From Bdellovibrionales bacterium RIFCSPHIGHO2_01_FULL_40_29 (lineage in GTDB: Bacteria; Bdellovibrionota; Bdellovibrionia; Bdellovibrionales; Bdellovibrionaceae), in NCBI GenBank assembly GCA_001771815.1, contig MEPU01000008.1, forward strand, positions 171,801 to 235,800: a stretch of DNA of 64,000 bases. Direction: 5' to 3'. A model generated the notes under the pieces. That model was not told where the DNA came from and made no database searches. It was given only the letters and a program-made list of their open reading frames with translations. Position numbers and translations under genes: made by a program. Shown here piece after piece: positions 26,556 through 35,942 of the stretch. The stretch's first letter is position 1, and each line of letters begins with the position of its first letter.

Positions 26556-27521
26556 TCACTTTGCTCGGGTTGCGGGGTCAATGTCAGTCAAAAATAGGTC
26601 AAGGCGTCGTTGCATCTCGAGAAGCTTCTCATTCGATAGATCCGACCAAAGTATGGATGAATCCCGCTTAAACCAGGTTTTCTGTTTTTTAATCAATTGC
26701 ATGGTGCTTGTCACGATATTGCTCACCAGCTCTTGCTTTGATTTATTATGTATCAGAAAATCCACCACATCTTTATAGCCTACGCTGGAAAGCGGAGCCC
26801 ATTCCTGAAATCCACGTTTTAAAAAACTTTCCGTTTCTTCAATTATTCCATTCTCAATCATTTGCACTGTGCGCGTCTCAACGCGGTGGCGCGCCTGCTC
26901 TTTGGGTAATGAAAATCCCACTTTTAAATATGAAAATGGAAATGCATTTTTATTTTGCTGCATCTGTGACTTTGCCTTCAATTGCGCAGGAGTCTCGCCG
27001 CTTTGTCGCAGAATTTCGATAGCTCGCACCAGACGGTAATGATCATTCACATGAATAATATGCTCAGGATCAGCAGCTGTGAGCTCTGCATGCAACATTT
27101 CTGGCCCATGCTCCTTAAGTTCGCGCTCAATTTCTTGGCGGTATTCAAGACTGGCTGGTTCAAGATCGTACATTCCCTTTTCCAAAGCTTGAATATAAAA
27201 ACCAGTCCCACCCACGACAAATACTGGAAACCTCAATGTTCCCTTTTCGATAAGCTCATAAAAACGCCGAAGAAACACCCCTGCTGTCATTTCATGAGGA
27301 GCCTCTACAAAGGAATACAAATAATGAGGCACCAAATTCATTTCATCTAAAGTTGGAGCGGCAGATCCCACCTCAAGACCCTTGTAAAATTGAACGCTAT
27401 CAATATTGACAATACTTCCACCCAAACGCTGAGCCTGATTCAATGCCCAACTGCTTTTTCCCGAAGCCGTTGAACCCACAACAAAAATAAATTTTTTTTT
27501 GTCTTTAGTTGATACGACCAA
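26556..27521 (-). CDS. miaA: tRNA dimethylallyltransferase
   Basis: 321 residues. P-loop GSTASGKSS at 16-24, INIDSVQFYKGLEVGSA region, GGTGFYIQALEKGMYDL, and VGYKDVVDFL. MiaA puts a dimethylallyl group on A37 of tRNAs that read U-starting codons. The start overlaps the mutL stop by 17 bases. The mutL-miaA order is conserved in many bacteria. Confidence 0.95.
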   Translation of the reverse strand: MVVSTKDKKKFIFVVGSTASGKSSWALNQAQRLGGSIVNIDSVQFYKGLEVGSAAPTLDEMNLVPHYLYSFVEAPHEMTAGVFLRRFYELIEKGTLRFPVFVVGGTGFYIQALEKGMYDLEPASLEYRQEIERELKEHGPEMLHAELTAADPEHIIHVNDHYRLVRAIEILRQSGETPAQLKAKSQMQQNKNAFPFSYLKVGFSLPKEQARHRVETRTVQMIENGIIEETESFLKRGFQEWAPLSSVGYKDVVDFLIHNKSKQELVSNIVTSTMQLIKKQKTWFKRDSSILWSDLSNEKLLEMQRRLDLFLTDIDPATRAK

Positions 27522-29265
27522 ATTGTTTTTCCAATTCTGTAAATGGAATCTCTATAGAGACTGGACGTCCGTGCGGACAAAAACTGGACAGAGCAAATTC
27601 ATCCATCGACACCAGTAGCTCTTGCATTTGCTGCAAACTCAAACTTTGACCAGCACGCACCACGGAGTGGCATGCCATAGTCGCAAATAAATCACCAATC
27701 TTCTTTTCAATGGCATAACTGCCGCCATGGTCCTGAACGTCGACGGCCATCTTTTCAAAAAGCTGAGGCAAAGCCCCATCCTTTAATAAACTTGGTGCTG
27801 ATTTTACCCCAAGACTCATCGGGCCTAATCGCTCAATTTCAATTCCGAGTTCAGCTATTTGATTCTGTAATTCCAGAAGGCTCTCCACCTTGTCTTCTGT
27901 TAAATCAATAACAAACGGAAAGAGATAGTTTTGGATATCATAGGATTTTTGTTTCCACGATCTCATGAGGGATTCAAAAACCACCCGTTCGTGGGCCGCA
28001 TGTTGATCCACGTACACCAAATGATCCTTTTTTTGACAGACAATATACGTTAGATTGGCCTGTCCTAGAACCTGAAGAGAACCCCAATAACCAACTGTTG
28101 GCTGGCTATTATTCACAGCAAGTAATGATAAACTTTCAATGGAAAAATCTTTTTTCTTAAATTGAGTTTGTTGAAAGCTCTGATCATGAAAACTTAAGTT
28201 TTGAGAAACCTGAACGCTATAGTCTGGGCGAAGACTCGGAGAGACAGCAACACTCGGTATTGCCGCAGACTCTTTAGGTGCTACGATCCAAGGTGCTTTT
28301 TCGAGAGCTTCGCGAAGAGCTCCATGGACAGTCCGAAAGGCCATCGAAGCATCCTGAAACTTAACCTGACTTTTGGTTGGGTGAATATTGACGTCGATTT
28401 CTTGCGGATCACAGTGAAGCTTGATCACCGCCAGCGGATACTCCCCATGCATCAGTAAACTGCGGTAGGAGTCCATAACAGCGGCCTGCAAAGCTCGATC
28501 TTGAATAAATCGATTCTGTGCAAATATCCAAATTTGTTTAGATGTTTTAACAACATCTTGGGGTGAAGAAAAAACCACATCCGCACTAAATGAACCCTTT
28601 TTGAACACTGCGGAAAAAAGCTGATTTCTTTCTAAAACATCTCGAGCCCGCTCTAGCAAATAAGAACGTCGTTGATAATACAACTGCAAATCACCATCTT
28701 GGATCAGTTTAAACTCAACCGTGGGATGCGCCAAGGCCATCGCTTTAACAACATTTTTTATTTGTTGTGTTTCCGAGCTCTCTGATTTCAAAAACTTCAA
28801 TCGCGCAGGAACATTATCGAATAAATTTTCTATTTTGATTTCTGTACCACAACTTCGCGAACTTGGAATAACTTTTGAGACTTTTCCAAAATCAGAAACA
28901 ATTTGACTCGGTTTTTTTTCTTCGACGTGAAAACTCTGCAGTGTTAATTTTGAGACCGCTGCAATACTGGCAAGAGCCTCTCCGCGAAATCCAAATGTAT
29001 TTAAATTCCAAAGATCGTCAGACACACTTATTTTACTGGTGGCATGACGCTGCAGTGCTTTTGTCAGATCTTCAGATCTGATGCCTTCTCCGTTATCAGA
29101 GATACGAACAGAACGCCCTCCCTGAGCAAATTCAACAATCACTTCCGAAGCTTTGGCATCAATACTATTTTCGATTAATTCCTTAACAAGATGAGCCGGG
29201 CGCTCAACAACTTCGCCAGCCGAAATTTGATTGATAACATCAGCAGATAAAACCTGAATAGACAT
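27505..29265 (-). CDS. mutL: DNA mismatch repair protein MutL
   Basis: 586 residues. N-terminal GHKL ATPase with VINQISAGEVVERPAHLVKELIENS-type motif I (residues about 10-35), DNGEGI, and GFRGEAL motifs; a C-terminal dimerisation domain (about 400-586) with QKKDHLVYVDQHAAHER and CPHGRPVSIEI. The endonuclease motif DQHAxxER is present as DQHAAHER, and CPHGRP near the end completes the metal site, so this MutL is probably a latent nuclease as in organisms without MutH. Confidence 0.95.
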   Translation of the reverse strand: MSIQVLSADVINQISAGEVVERPAHLVKELIENSIDAKASEVIVEFAQGGRSVRISDNGEGIRSEDLTKALQRHATSKISVSDDLWNLNTFGFRGEALASIAAVSKLTLQSFHVEEKKPSQIVSDFGKVSKVIPSSRSCGTEIKIENLFDNVPARLKFLKSESSETQQIKNVVKAMALAHPTVEFKLIQDGDLQLYYQRRSYLLERARDVLERNQLFSAVFKKGSFSADVVFSSPQDVVKTSKQIWIFAQNRFIQDRALQAAVMDSYRSLLMHGEYPLAVIKLHCDPQEIDVNIHPTKSQVKFQDASMAFRTVHGALREALEKAPWIVAPKESAAIPSVAVSPSLRPDYSVQVSQNLSFHDQSFQQTQFKKKDFSIESLSLLAVNNSQPTVGYWGSLQVLGQANLTYIVCQKKDHLVYVDQHAAHERVVFESLMRSWKQKSYDIQNYLFPFVIDLTEDKVESLLELQNQIAELGIEIERLGPMSLGVKSAPSLLKDGALPQLFEKMAVDVQDHGGSYAIEKKIGDLFATMACHSVVRAGQSLSLQQMQELLVSMDEFALSSFCPHGRPVSIEIPFTELEKQFGRIN

Positions 29266-29287
29266 AACATTTTATAGGGTGCAGAAC

Positions 29288-30115
29288 TTAAAAAAGCAAC
29301 GAAACCCCAAGAGCTCCATAGTTATTTCGGTCAAAAAAGTACTTCGCCGAAAGATCAAACGCTACTTTTTTGAACTGCACCACATAGCCCCCCTCTAGGA
29401 TGATTCCCAGAGTCACATCTTGTAAATCATAGTTTTTCAAAGGAGTGCTGACCTTAATGCGCGAAAGATGAGCCACTAAGGATCCTCCATAGCGAAAACC
29501 TGAAAAGGAATTCACTGGAATTATTGTATTGAAGCCTGAGCTTCCCCAAATATTAAACCCCTCTGCTGAACCACCCGTTTTTTCAGCATAATACCTTGGA
29601 GCCTGAAATGAGCCAAAGACTTCCCATATTGAAGCCATTGCAATACTTTTATAACCAAATGCATATAAATTATCGACCTGCAGGGTTCCCATAGTTTCTT
29701 CATGATAATTAATCAATTGAGCTGTGACACCACGGTAATTTGTCATAAAAGACATGTCCTCGTCAGGATCGTCTTCGTCCTCGGGCATTGTTGCTTTTGA
29801 ACTGTTTTTCTTCAAACTCGGTTTTACAGACTCAACATCTTCTCGGTATGGTTTTTCTTCAAAAATTTTTCCATTCACTGTCACTTCGTGATCAGGAATG
29901 TATCCTATCTTTCCAGATTTTAATTTGATCTTGTAGAAAGCACCATAAATTTTGTTTGAAATCAAATAGGTCTCGCCATAGTTCACGGAATCAATAATAT
30001 CGGAATCAAAACTTTCATCCGCATAAACATCAGCCGACGTTACATTTATGGTCGCCTTTTGCGCCGCCATCACATTCATACAAAAAAAATAAAAAATCAG
30101 AAACCATGTTTTCAT
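29288..30115 (-). CDS. Putative outer-membrane protein with SH3-like N-terminal domain
   Basis: 275 residues: signal peptide (cleavage near VMAAQ, residue 18), an SH3b-like domain (about 20-80; ADVYADESFDSDIIDSVNYGE, KIKLKSGKIGYIPDHEV), an acidic/lysine linker (85-120; EDEDDPDEDM) and a C-terminal beta-strand region ending LGVSLLF with terminal phenylalanine, typical of outer-membrane barrels. The SH3b part may contact peptidoglycan (inference). Same plan as the 21537-22457 protein. Lies 22 bases downstream of the mutL start on the upstream side. Confidence 0.6.
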   Translation of the reverse strand: MKTWFLIFYFFCMNVMAAQKATINVTSADVYADESFDSDIIDSVNYGETYLISNKIYGAFYKIKLKSGKIGYIPDHEVTVNGKIFEEKPYREDVESVKPSLKKNSSKATMPEDEDDPDEDMSFMTNYRGVTAQLINYHEETMGTLQVDNLYAFGYKSIAMASIWEVFGSFQAPRYYAEKTGGSAEGFNIWGSSGFNTIIPVNSFSGFRYGGSLVAHLSRIKVSTPLKNYDLQDVTLGIILEGGYVVQFKKVAFDLSAKYFFDRNNYGALGVSLLF

Positions 30116-30142
30116 TTCAACGCTGATTATAGATGTATAAAT

Positions 30143-30568
30143 TTAAACTTTTAAAGAAAGATTTTGAGATGTGGCGCGGGGCTTTAATGATGTATCGGCT
30201 TTGACTTTGGGTAAAATAACCGGAGGTCTCAGCAAATGAGCCGGAGAATCGGCACGTTTCTCCAAAAATGCTTTAATTTTAAGCCCAGCCAGCTCATGAT
30301 CTCTAAGATACAATATGGGATCAAATCCACAGTTTTGACAGACCATGGCGCTTCGCCATTTCACTTGGGTGAATATCTCTCCCACAATCAGAAGCCCACC
30401 GACGATCAACAATCCACGGGGATCCAAGGACTTGTAAATAACGAATGTGAATAGCACTCCTAAAAATATCAAGCTCAGCACTTCGATATAAGATAGATTC
30501 TTATGCTTGTACACTTTTCGGGGAGTTTTACAGAATGCACAGTAACAAGACGTTCGTTGTTTTAACAT
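30143..30568 (-). CDS. Small membrane protein with zinc-ribbon-like cysteines
   Basis: About 141 residues from the ATG at 30568 (MLKQRTSCYC). A longer frame to 30661 exists but would overlap the divergent gene at 30615. Cysteine pairs CAFCKTPR near the N-terminus and CQNCGFDP near residue 80 flank a pair of hydrophobic helices (VLSLIFLGVLFTFVIY, GLLIVGGLLIVGEIF), so the two CxxC sets could meet at the cytosolic face to bind zinc. C-terminal tail is proline/lysine rich. Function unknown. Confidence 0.5.
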   Translation of the reverse strand: MLKQRTSCYCAFCKTPRKVYKHKNLSYIEVLSLIFLGVLFTFVIYKSLDPRGLLIVGGLLIVGEIFTQVKWRSAMVCQNCGFDPILYLRDHELAGLKIKAFLEKRADSPAHLLRPPVILPKVKADTSLKPRATSQNLSLKV

Positions 30569-30614
30569 ACGTACAGTTTGCCAAAATGGCGGCTTTATTT
30601 CTATGCTGATATAG

Positions 30615-31136
30615 ATGGATATACAGAACCTCGTCCTTAGACCTAACTGTTTACTGACCAAAAGCTCTTTGGTGTTCGTTCCTGGACCTCGAAGTCTGTT
30701 TTTTTATCAACGCCCATTTGGTTTATTACCCACATTTCTTTATGAACACGGCTATCGTATCGCCTTGGCTCCATTACCATTTCGTGGCCTTTCACGACGA
30801 AGACAGGCTTTTAAAAAATGGCTCCATCTGCAAGCTGAGTATCGGTTTCACTTTTTTATGTCCCCAGTGACCTATCAAGAACTGAAGGATCTCATCGAAC
30901 CAGAAAAAATGGAAAGCTTAACTTTTTTGGATAAAGACTCCAGCGACACCCCTGCCATATTACCTTCTGTAAAATTTCGAACCCCTTTGTCCTATCGCTT
31001 ACACCAATTAATAAGTCATCTGTATGGTGAATCGGTCCCCACCTATGACAGCACCTATTCCAAATTCAATGCCATCAATTATGATCGAATTCTTGACCAT
31101 TGCATAAAACTTGCTGAGAATGAAATTTATGCGTGA
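30615..31136 (+). CDS. Hypothetical protein
   Basis: 173 residues, soluble, basic in the first half (RRRQAFKKWLHLQAEYRFHF). The pattern SSLVFVPGPRSLFFYQRPFGLLPTFLYEHGYRIALAPLPFRG hints at an alpha/beta fold with an N-terminal strand and glycine-poor loop, like the start of an alpha/beta hydrolase, but no nucleophile elbow is seen. It overlaps the downstream membrane-protein gene by 8 bases if that gene starts at 31129, suggesting coupling. Confidence 0.5.
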   Translation: MDIQNLVLRPNCLLTKSSLVFVPGPRSLFFYQRPFGLLPTFLYEHGYRIALAPLPFRGLSRRRQAFKKWLHLQAEYRFHFFMSPVTYQELKDLIEPEKMESLTFLDKDSSDTPAILPSVKFRTPLSYRLHQLISHLYGESVPTYDSTYSKFNAINYDRILDHCIKLAENEIYA

Positions 31137-31671
31137 CGTAACTCCGGACCAAAACTCAATTGATCTTAAAGCTTTAATTCATGACCTGATTGAATTTATA
31201 AAAAATCCAGTTCAACGAATTCGAATCCTTCCTGATTGGAACTGGTCTTCTTTATTCATAGTGCAAATTTTGGTCGCCATTGCTTCAGGCATTTTAGCCA
31301 GTATTATTAAAATGGATTTTGGATTTTGGTTTATTGCCAGAACAATTATCGCCATGCCAATTGTAACAACCCTGATGGCCCTGCTTTTAACATTTTTTGT
31401 ATATTACTATTTTCAATTTTTTGAAAATCGGTCTGAAAGTTTTCGAAAAATCTTGATTCTCATTATTCTCTCGTCGATTCCGTTTTATATTTTCCAAATC
31501 GCATCGGCCTATTTTGCGCCCATTTCACTGATTGGTTTTGGTTTCACAGCCATATTAGCTGTGATAGGTTTATGTGAAAATTTCGGAGTCGAGAAAAAAC
31601 GCGCCTACACTGTTGTTGGAGTGCTGTTTGCTATCGTTTTGGTAACATGGATTTCAAATCGCAGTTTTTAG
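31129..31671 (+). CDS. Yip1-like integral membrane protein
   Basis: About 180 residues from the ATG at 31129 (MRDVTPDQNS); in-frame ATG 31120 and TTG 31111 lie a little upstream. A cytosolic N-terminus with IEFIKNPVQRI resembles Yip1-domain proteins (motif around NPxxxF/I), followed by five hydrophobic helices. Function unknown. Its TAG stop overlaps the dut stop on the opposite strand. Confidence 0.55.
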   Translation: MRDVTPDQNSIDLKALIHDLIEFIKNPVQRIRILPDWNWSSLFIVQILVAIASGILASIIKMDFGFWFIARTIIAMPIVTTLMALLLTFFVYYYFQFFENRSESFRKILILIILSSIPFYIFQIASAYFAPISLIGFGFTAILAVIGLCENFGVEKKRAYTVVGVLFAIVLVTWISNRSF

Positions 31672-32108
31672 ACTTTTCCCGTTGAACCAAAACCACCTAC
31701 ACCACGCTCTGTATCACTCAATTCATCTGCTAATTCAAATTCTGCAAAAATAACCGGAGCAACAACCAATTGAGCACAACGGTCTTGATCTTGGATCACG
31801 ACATCTTCCTGGCCTAAATTAATTAAAATAATTTTCACTTCGCCTCTATAGTCTGCATCAATGGTACCCGGAGTATTCAGCACAGTCAGACCTTGTTTTG
31901 CAGCCCATCCGCTGCGTGGACGCGCTTGAATTTCAAAACCTACAGGAATCTCAAATGATAATCCCGTTGGCACCATAGCACGCTCACCTTTTTTCAAGAT
32001 CAAAGGCTGTGTCAACTGGGCCCGAACATCGAATCCACTGGCTCCCTGAGATTGGTACGCAGGAAGTTCGCCTTTAAAATGAGCCCATGTTTTAACTTTT
32101 AATTTCAT
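31668..32108 (-). CDS. dut: dUTP diphosphatase
   Basis: 146 residues with the five trimeric dUTPase motifs: GASGFDVRA (motif 1), RPRSGWAAKQG (motif 2), NTPGTIDADYRGEV (motif 3, catalytic Asp), RCAQLVVAPV (motif 4), and RGVGGFGSTG (motif 5, P-loop-like tail). Hydrolyses dUTP to dUMP, protecting DNA from uracil and supplying thymidylate synthesis. Last gene of the pnp-M16-dut segment, 14 bases after the peptidase gene. Confidence 0.97.
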   Translation of the reverse strand: MKLKVKTWAHFKGELPAYQSQGASGFDVRAQLTQPLILKKGERAMVPTGLSFEIPVGFEIQARPRSGWAAKQGLTVLNTPGTIDADYRGEVKIILINLGQEDVVIQDQDRCAQLVVAPVIFAEFELADELSDTERGVGGFGSTGKV

Positions 32109-32122
32109 AACTGCCTCTCTCT

Positions 32123-33406
32123 TTATGAATTTCGCTTACGCGTAAAATCATAATTCTGTAACCACTCTTTATGGTCTTTCAATTTTGGCCCCATGAGGGC
32201 CACTGATACTTTTGATAAATCAAAGTGCTCCCGCATATAAGCTCGAATGGATTTTTCTGTAACAGCTTCAACCTGCTGAATAACAGTCTCAACAGAACGA
32301 TAGCCATTAAATATCATTTCATTCACACCCAACGATGTCATACGATTTTCGATATCATCCGAACCCATCAAAAGCTGCCCGCGGACCTGGGTCTTAAATA
32401 AATCGATATCCGATTTTTTGAAACCCTCTCGTTTTAACTTCAAAAGTTCATCAGCAATAATATGCATGACTTTTTTCACCTTAGATGAATCTGTACCTGC
32501 ATGAATTGTAATGTTTCCGGAATCAACATTCGTATTAATGGATGAAAAGATACTGTACGCCAGTCCCTGTTTCTCGCGAACTGCCTGGTACAAACGGGAG
32601 GTCATTCCCCCACCTAAAAGCGAGTTCACAATGAAAGCCTCAAAGCGGTATTTGTCATGAAAAGAAGTCGCAGGGAATCCCAGTAGGATATGCGCCTGTT
32701 CCATCTCTTTTTCGTAAATTTTTCTTGAAACTTTCCAACGGGGTGCGCGACGAGTTTGCGGCACATTAAAACTCTTTCGCGTTCGAAATAATTTTTGCGA
32801 TTCTATTACCAATTCATCATGATCAATTGGTCCAGCGGCACTCACGATCAAATTACTGCCTTGGTAATACTTTTTATAGAATTCCAAAACTTTCTTTTGA
32901 GTCATTTTTTGAATGGTTTCACTTTTTCCAAGGATCTGACGACTGAGTGGATGATTTTTATAAACCTCGCTATAGAAGTAATCATAAATAATTTCTTCAT
33001 CAGCATCATCACACATTGCAATTTCTTGCAGGATGACTTTTTTTTCCAGATCAAAATCTTTTTTTGTTAATGCCATATTACAAACAAGATCAGACAGAAC
33101 ATCTAAGCCCAGCTTCCAATCTTCACGCAATACCAAACAATGATAATTGGTGTATTCACGAGTGGTGTACGCGTTCAAATCACCACCTAAAGATTCTAGA
33201 GATTTCGCAATTTGATAGGCATTTCTTTTTTTTGTTCCTTTGAAAACCAAGTGCTCCAAGAAATGAGATATCCCCACCTCTTCCTCAGCTTCATCTCGTG
33301 TTCCGGTCAAAACCCAAACACCAATAGACACAGACTTAGAAAACGGATGGTTTTCAGTAACCACCCGCACTCCATTTGGTAATATTGATTTTTTAAATGA
33401 GTTCAC
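32123..33406 (-). CDS. M16 family zinc peptidase (mitochondrial processing peptidase-like)
   Basis: 427 residues. Inverted zinc motif HFLEH at residues 48-52 with the downstream glutamate expected near residue 128 (QEIAMCDDADEE), then the two M16 domains (GGGMTSRLYQAVREKQGLAYS in the second). Members degrade peptides or trim signal fragments; bacterial ones next to pnp are common in delta-proteobacteria-like genomes. Intact active site. Located 15 bases after pnp and before dut, likely one transcript. Confidence 0.93.
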   Translation of the reverse strand: MNSFKKSILPNGVRVVTENHPFSKSVSIGVWVLTGTRDEAEEEVGISHFLEHLVFKGTKKRNAYQIAKSLESLGGDLNAYTTREYTNYHCLVLREDWKLGLDVLSDLVCNMALTKKDFDLEKKVILQEIAMCDDADEEIIYDYFYSEVYKNHPLSRQILGKSETIQKMTQKKVLEFYKKYYQGSNLIVSAAGPIDHDELVIESQKLFRTRKSFNVPQTRRAPRWKVSRKIYEKEMEQAHILLGFPATSFHDKYRFEAFIVNSLLGGGMTSRLYQAVREKQGLAYSIFSSINTNVDSGNITIHAGTDSSKVKKVMHIIADELLKLKREGFKKSDIDLFKTQVRGQLLMGSDDIENRMTSLGVNEMIFNGYRSVETVIQQVEAVTEKSIRAYMREHFDLSKVSVALMGPKLKDHKEWLQNYDFTRKRNS

Positions 33407-33421
33407 GGCCGCAAGGCTTTA

Positions 33422-35518
33422 CTACTGCAACAAGGCTTTACGAGAAAGCTTGATTCGACCAGCGCGGTCAACCTCAAGAACTTTAACATCAATCATTTCA
33501 CCTTCTTTTAAAACATCAGTGACTTGACGAACGCGCTCGTTAGCAATTTCAGAAATGTGCAAAAGACCTTGAGTATTTGGAAGGATCTCAACAAAAGCTC
33601 CGAATTCAGCAATCTTCATGACTTTTCCGCTGTAGGTCTTTCCAACTTCAGCTTCTGCACAAATTCCTTCGATGATCGCAATCGCTTTTTTAACAGCTTC
33701 TGGATCAGCTGAAGCGATATTAATTGTTCCATCATCTTGAATTTCGATTTTCACTCCAGTTTGCTCTGTGATTCCACGAATAACTTTACCACCAGAACCA
33801 ATAACTTCACGGATCTTATCCACTTTAATTTTGATCGTTACAATTCGCGGAGCAAATTCAGAGATCTGACCCCGTGGGTTTTTCATTACTTTTTCCATCT
33901 CAGCCAAGATGTGCAAACGACCATCACGTGCCTGATTCAATGCTGTTTCCATCACTTGGAAGCTCACTGAATCAATTTTGATATCCATTTGTAAAGCCGT
34001 AATTCCCGTTGCTGTTCCAGCAACTTTGAAATCCATATCACCCAAGTGATCCTCATCACCCAAGATATCTGACAAGACAGCAACTCGGTCGCCCTCTTTA
34101 ATCAAACCCATAGCAATACCCGCGACATTATGTTTGAGCTTAACACCGGCATCAAGCATAGATAAAACTGCCGCACAAACTGTTCCCATAGAGCTCGAAC
34201 CATTCGATTCCAAAACTTCACCCACAATACGAATTGTGTATGGGAAATCAACATGATCAGGAATAATTGATTTCACCGCACGCTCAGCCAAGTTCCCATG
34301 ACCAATCTCACGACGACCTTGACCACCAAAACGTCCTACTTCACCCACTGAAAATGGAGGGAAATTGTAATGCAATAAGAATTTTTTCTTCAGCTGACCA
34401 CGCAATGATTCAATATTTTGCTCATCATCAGCAGTTCCCAATGTTGCTGTCCCCAAACACTGTGTTTCACCACGAGTGAATAATCCAGAACCGTGAGCCC
34501 GTGGTAAAATACCCACTTCACATGAAATCGGACGAACTGTTTTTAAATCGCGACCGTCAATACGAGCACCTTTATCTAAAATCATCGCGCGAGCTACTTT
34601 GTATTTTACATCTTCAACGATTGCGGACAATTCTTTATCGCGCTGAGAACGTAATTTATCGTCAGTGATTGTTGCGACTAGTTTTTCTTTTGCCGCAGCC
34701 TTAGCTTCATCAAAAGAAGCATAGCGATCTTGCTTCACACGCAAAGACAACGCCTTTTCAATCAATGGTTGCAATGTTGATTCAGCTGATTGTCGGAAGT
34801 CGCTGTCAATTTTTGCTGCTGTAAACGAACGTTTTGCTTTTGAACCTGTTTTTTCACGCAGTTCATCTTGGATTTGTAAAAGTGGCATCAAAGATTGATG
34901 ACCAAATTTCAAAGCAGCTAAAGCATCCGCCTCAGTGATAAACTGAGCTTCACCCTCAACCATCAATAAACCATTTTTGGTTCCAGAAACAATGATATCC
35001 ATGTCTGATTTTGCCAATTGTTCTTGATTTGGATTGGCAATAAATTGCCCATCCACACGCGCCACTTGGCACGCCGCTGTGGGTCCGAAAAATGGAATGT
35101 CAGAAATATGCAATGCCGCCGATGCACCCAATGAAGCCAGAATATCAATTGGAAATGCGCCATCAGAACTCAATACAGAGGCCACAACTTGTGTGTCGTT
35201 CAAATATCCTTCTGGAAATAAGGGACGGATAGGACGATCGATAATACGTGCACTCAATACTGATTCTGTTGAAGGCTTACCTTCACGTTTAAAGTAACCA
35301 CCGGGAATTTTTCCAACGGCATAAAATTTTTCAATGTATTCAACCATCAAAGGGAAATAACCTTGATCTGGTTTTGCTTGCTTTGCAGAAACTGCAGTGA
35401 CAAGGACCATATTATTACCTGAAGTAACAACGACGGATCCGTCGGCCTGTTTAGCCATACGGCCTGTTTCAATTTTTATTTGTTGTCCTGCAACTGATGT
35501 TGTCACTGTTGTGATCAT
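33422..35518 (-). CDS. pnp: Polyribonucleotide nucleotidyltransferase (PNPase)
   Basis: 698 residues: two RNase PH domains (first about 1-145, second from about 310; FLLHYNFPPFSVGEVGR), a KH domain (IREVIGSGGKVIRGITEQTG) and an S1 domain at the end (GKVMKIAEFGAFVEILPNTQGLLHISE). Phosphorolytic 3' exoribonuclease and degradosome core. A strong AAGGAG site precedes the ATG, and a perfect 10-bp stem lies just upstream (35540-35563), a place where PNPase autocontrol operates in enterobacteria. Confidence 0.98.
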   Translation of the reverse strand: MITTVTTSVAGQQIKIETGRMAKQADGSVVVTSGNNMVLVTAVSAKQAKPDQGYFPLMVEYIEKFYAVGKIPGGYFKREGKPSTESVLSARIIDRPIRPLFPEGYLNDTQVVASVLSSDGAFPIDILASLGASAALHISDIPFFGPTAACQVARVDGQFIANPNQEQLAKSDMDIIVSGTKNGLLMVEGEAQFITEADALAALKFGHQSLMPLLQIQDELREKTGSKAKRSFTAAKIDSDFRQSAESTLQPLIEKALSLRVKQDRYASFDEAKAAAKEKLVATITDDKLRSQRDKELSAIVEDVKYKVARAMILDKGARIDGRDLKTVRPISCEVGILPRAHGSGLFTRGETQCLGTATLGTADDEQNIESLRGQLKKKFLLHYNFPPFSVGEVGRFGGQGRREIGHGNLAERAVKSIIPDHVDFPYTIRIVGEVLESNGSSSMGTVCAAVLSMLDAGVKLKHNVAGIAMGLIKEGDRVAVLSDILGDEDHLGDMDFKVAGTATGITALQMDIKIDSVSFQVMETALNQARDGRLHILAEMEKVMKNPRGQISEFAPRIVTIKIKVDKIREVIGSGGKVIRGITEQTGVKIEIQDDGTINIASADPEAVKKAIAIIEGICAEAEVGKTYSGKVMKIAEFGAFVEILPNTQGLLHISEIANERVRQVTDVLKEGEMIDVKVLEVDRAGRIKLSRKALLQ

Positions 35519-35539
35519 TCTTAATGTCTCCTTAAATTA

Positions 35540-35563
35540 TTAAGGCCCATCTTTGGGCCTTAA
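35540..35563 (-). promoter_or_regulatory. Stem-loop in the rpsO-pnp spacer
   Basis: TTAAGGCCCA (35540-35549), loop TCTT, TGGGCCTTAA (35554-35563): a perfect 10-bp stem between the rpsO stop and the pnp ribosome site. On the minus strand it is followed by TAATTTAAGG, not by a T tract, so it is a poor terminator and more likely an RNA processing or control element. The stem is seen; the role is inference from pnp autoregulation in E. coli. Confidence 0.6.
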
Positions 35564-35585
35564 GTCATGATTTTCTAATTTTCGA

Positions 35586-35855
35586 TTACTTACGGATGTC
35601 GAGTGAGCTGATCAGTTGCTCGTAGCGTTTCTGATCTTTAGATTTTAAATAATCTAAAAGTTTACGACGGCGATTTACGATTTTGATCAAACCATGACGA
35701 CCATGATTGTCTTTTTTGTGAACTGCAAAGTGAACAGCCATATCATTCAAACGTGCTGTGATCAAAGCCACTTGCACTTCTGGTGAACCTGTATCCAATT
35801 CAGATTTTTTAAATTTTTTTAAGATGTCTGCTTTTTTTTCTTTAGTAACGGCCAT
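35586..35855 (-). CDS. rpsO: 30S ribosomal protein S15
   Basis: 89 residues from the ATG at 35855 (MAVTKEKKADILKKF), the canonical S15 length; the frame stays open to 35942 but the extra residues are not part of S15. Conserved DTGSPEVQVALITARI-type and HKKDNHGRHGLIKIVNRRRKLLDYLK segments contact the 16S three-way junction. GGAGAA ribosome site. Upstream lies a GAAA-capped stem and a likely promoter. Confidence 0.97.
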   Translation of the reverse strand: MAVTKEKKADILKKFKKSELDTGSPEVQVALITARLNDMAVHFAVHKKDNHGRHGLIKIVNRRRKLLDYLKSKDQKRYEQLISSLDIRK

Positions 35856-35874
35856 TAACGTTCTCCTGGTTATT

Positions 35875-35888
35875 GCTGATTTCTCAGC
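35875..35888 (-). promoter_or_regulatory. GAAA-tetraloop hairpin in the rpsO leader
   Basis: On the minus strand GCTGA-GAAA-TCAGC forms a 5-bp stem capped by a GNRA tetraloop, ending 19 bases before the S15 start codon. S15 represses its own mRNA through leader structures in several bacteria, and those structures differ between lineages. Structure seen; function inferred. Confidence 0.4.
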
Positions 35889-35942
35889 GGTTAGTAATTC
35901 CGAATAAAGCGTCATGGCTGACGGCAATTTCAGAGTCCTCAA

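Noticed and set aside
35856..35942. Extended N-terminus for S15
   Set aside because: Ribosomal S15 is 89 residues from MAV; the upstream codons lie in the leader with the hairpin and promoter.
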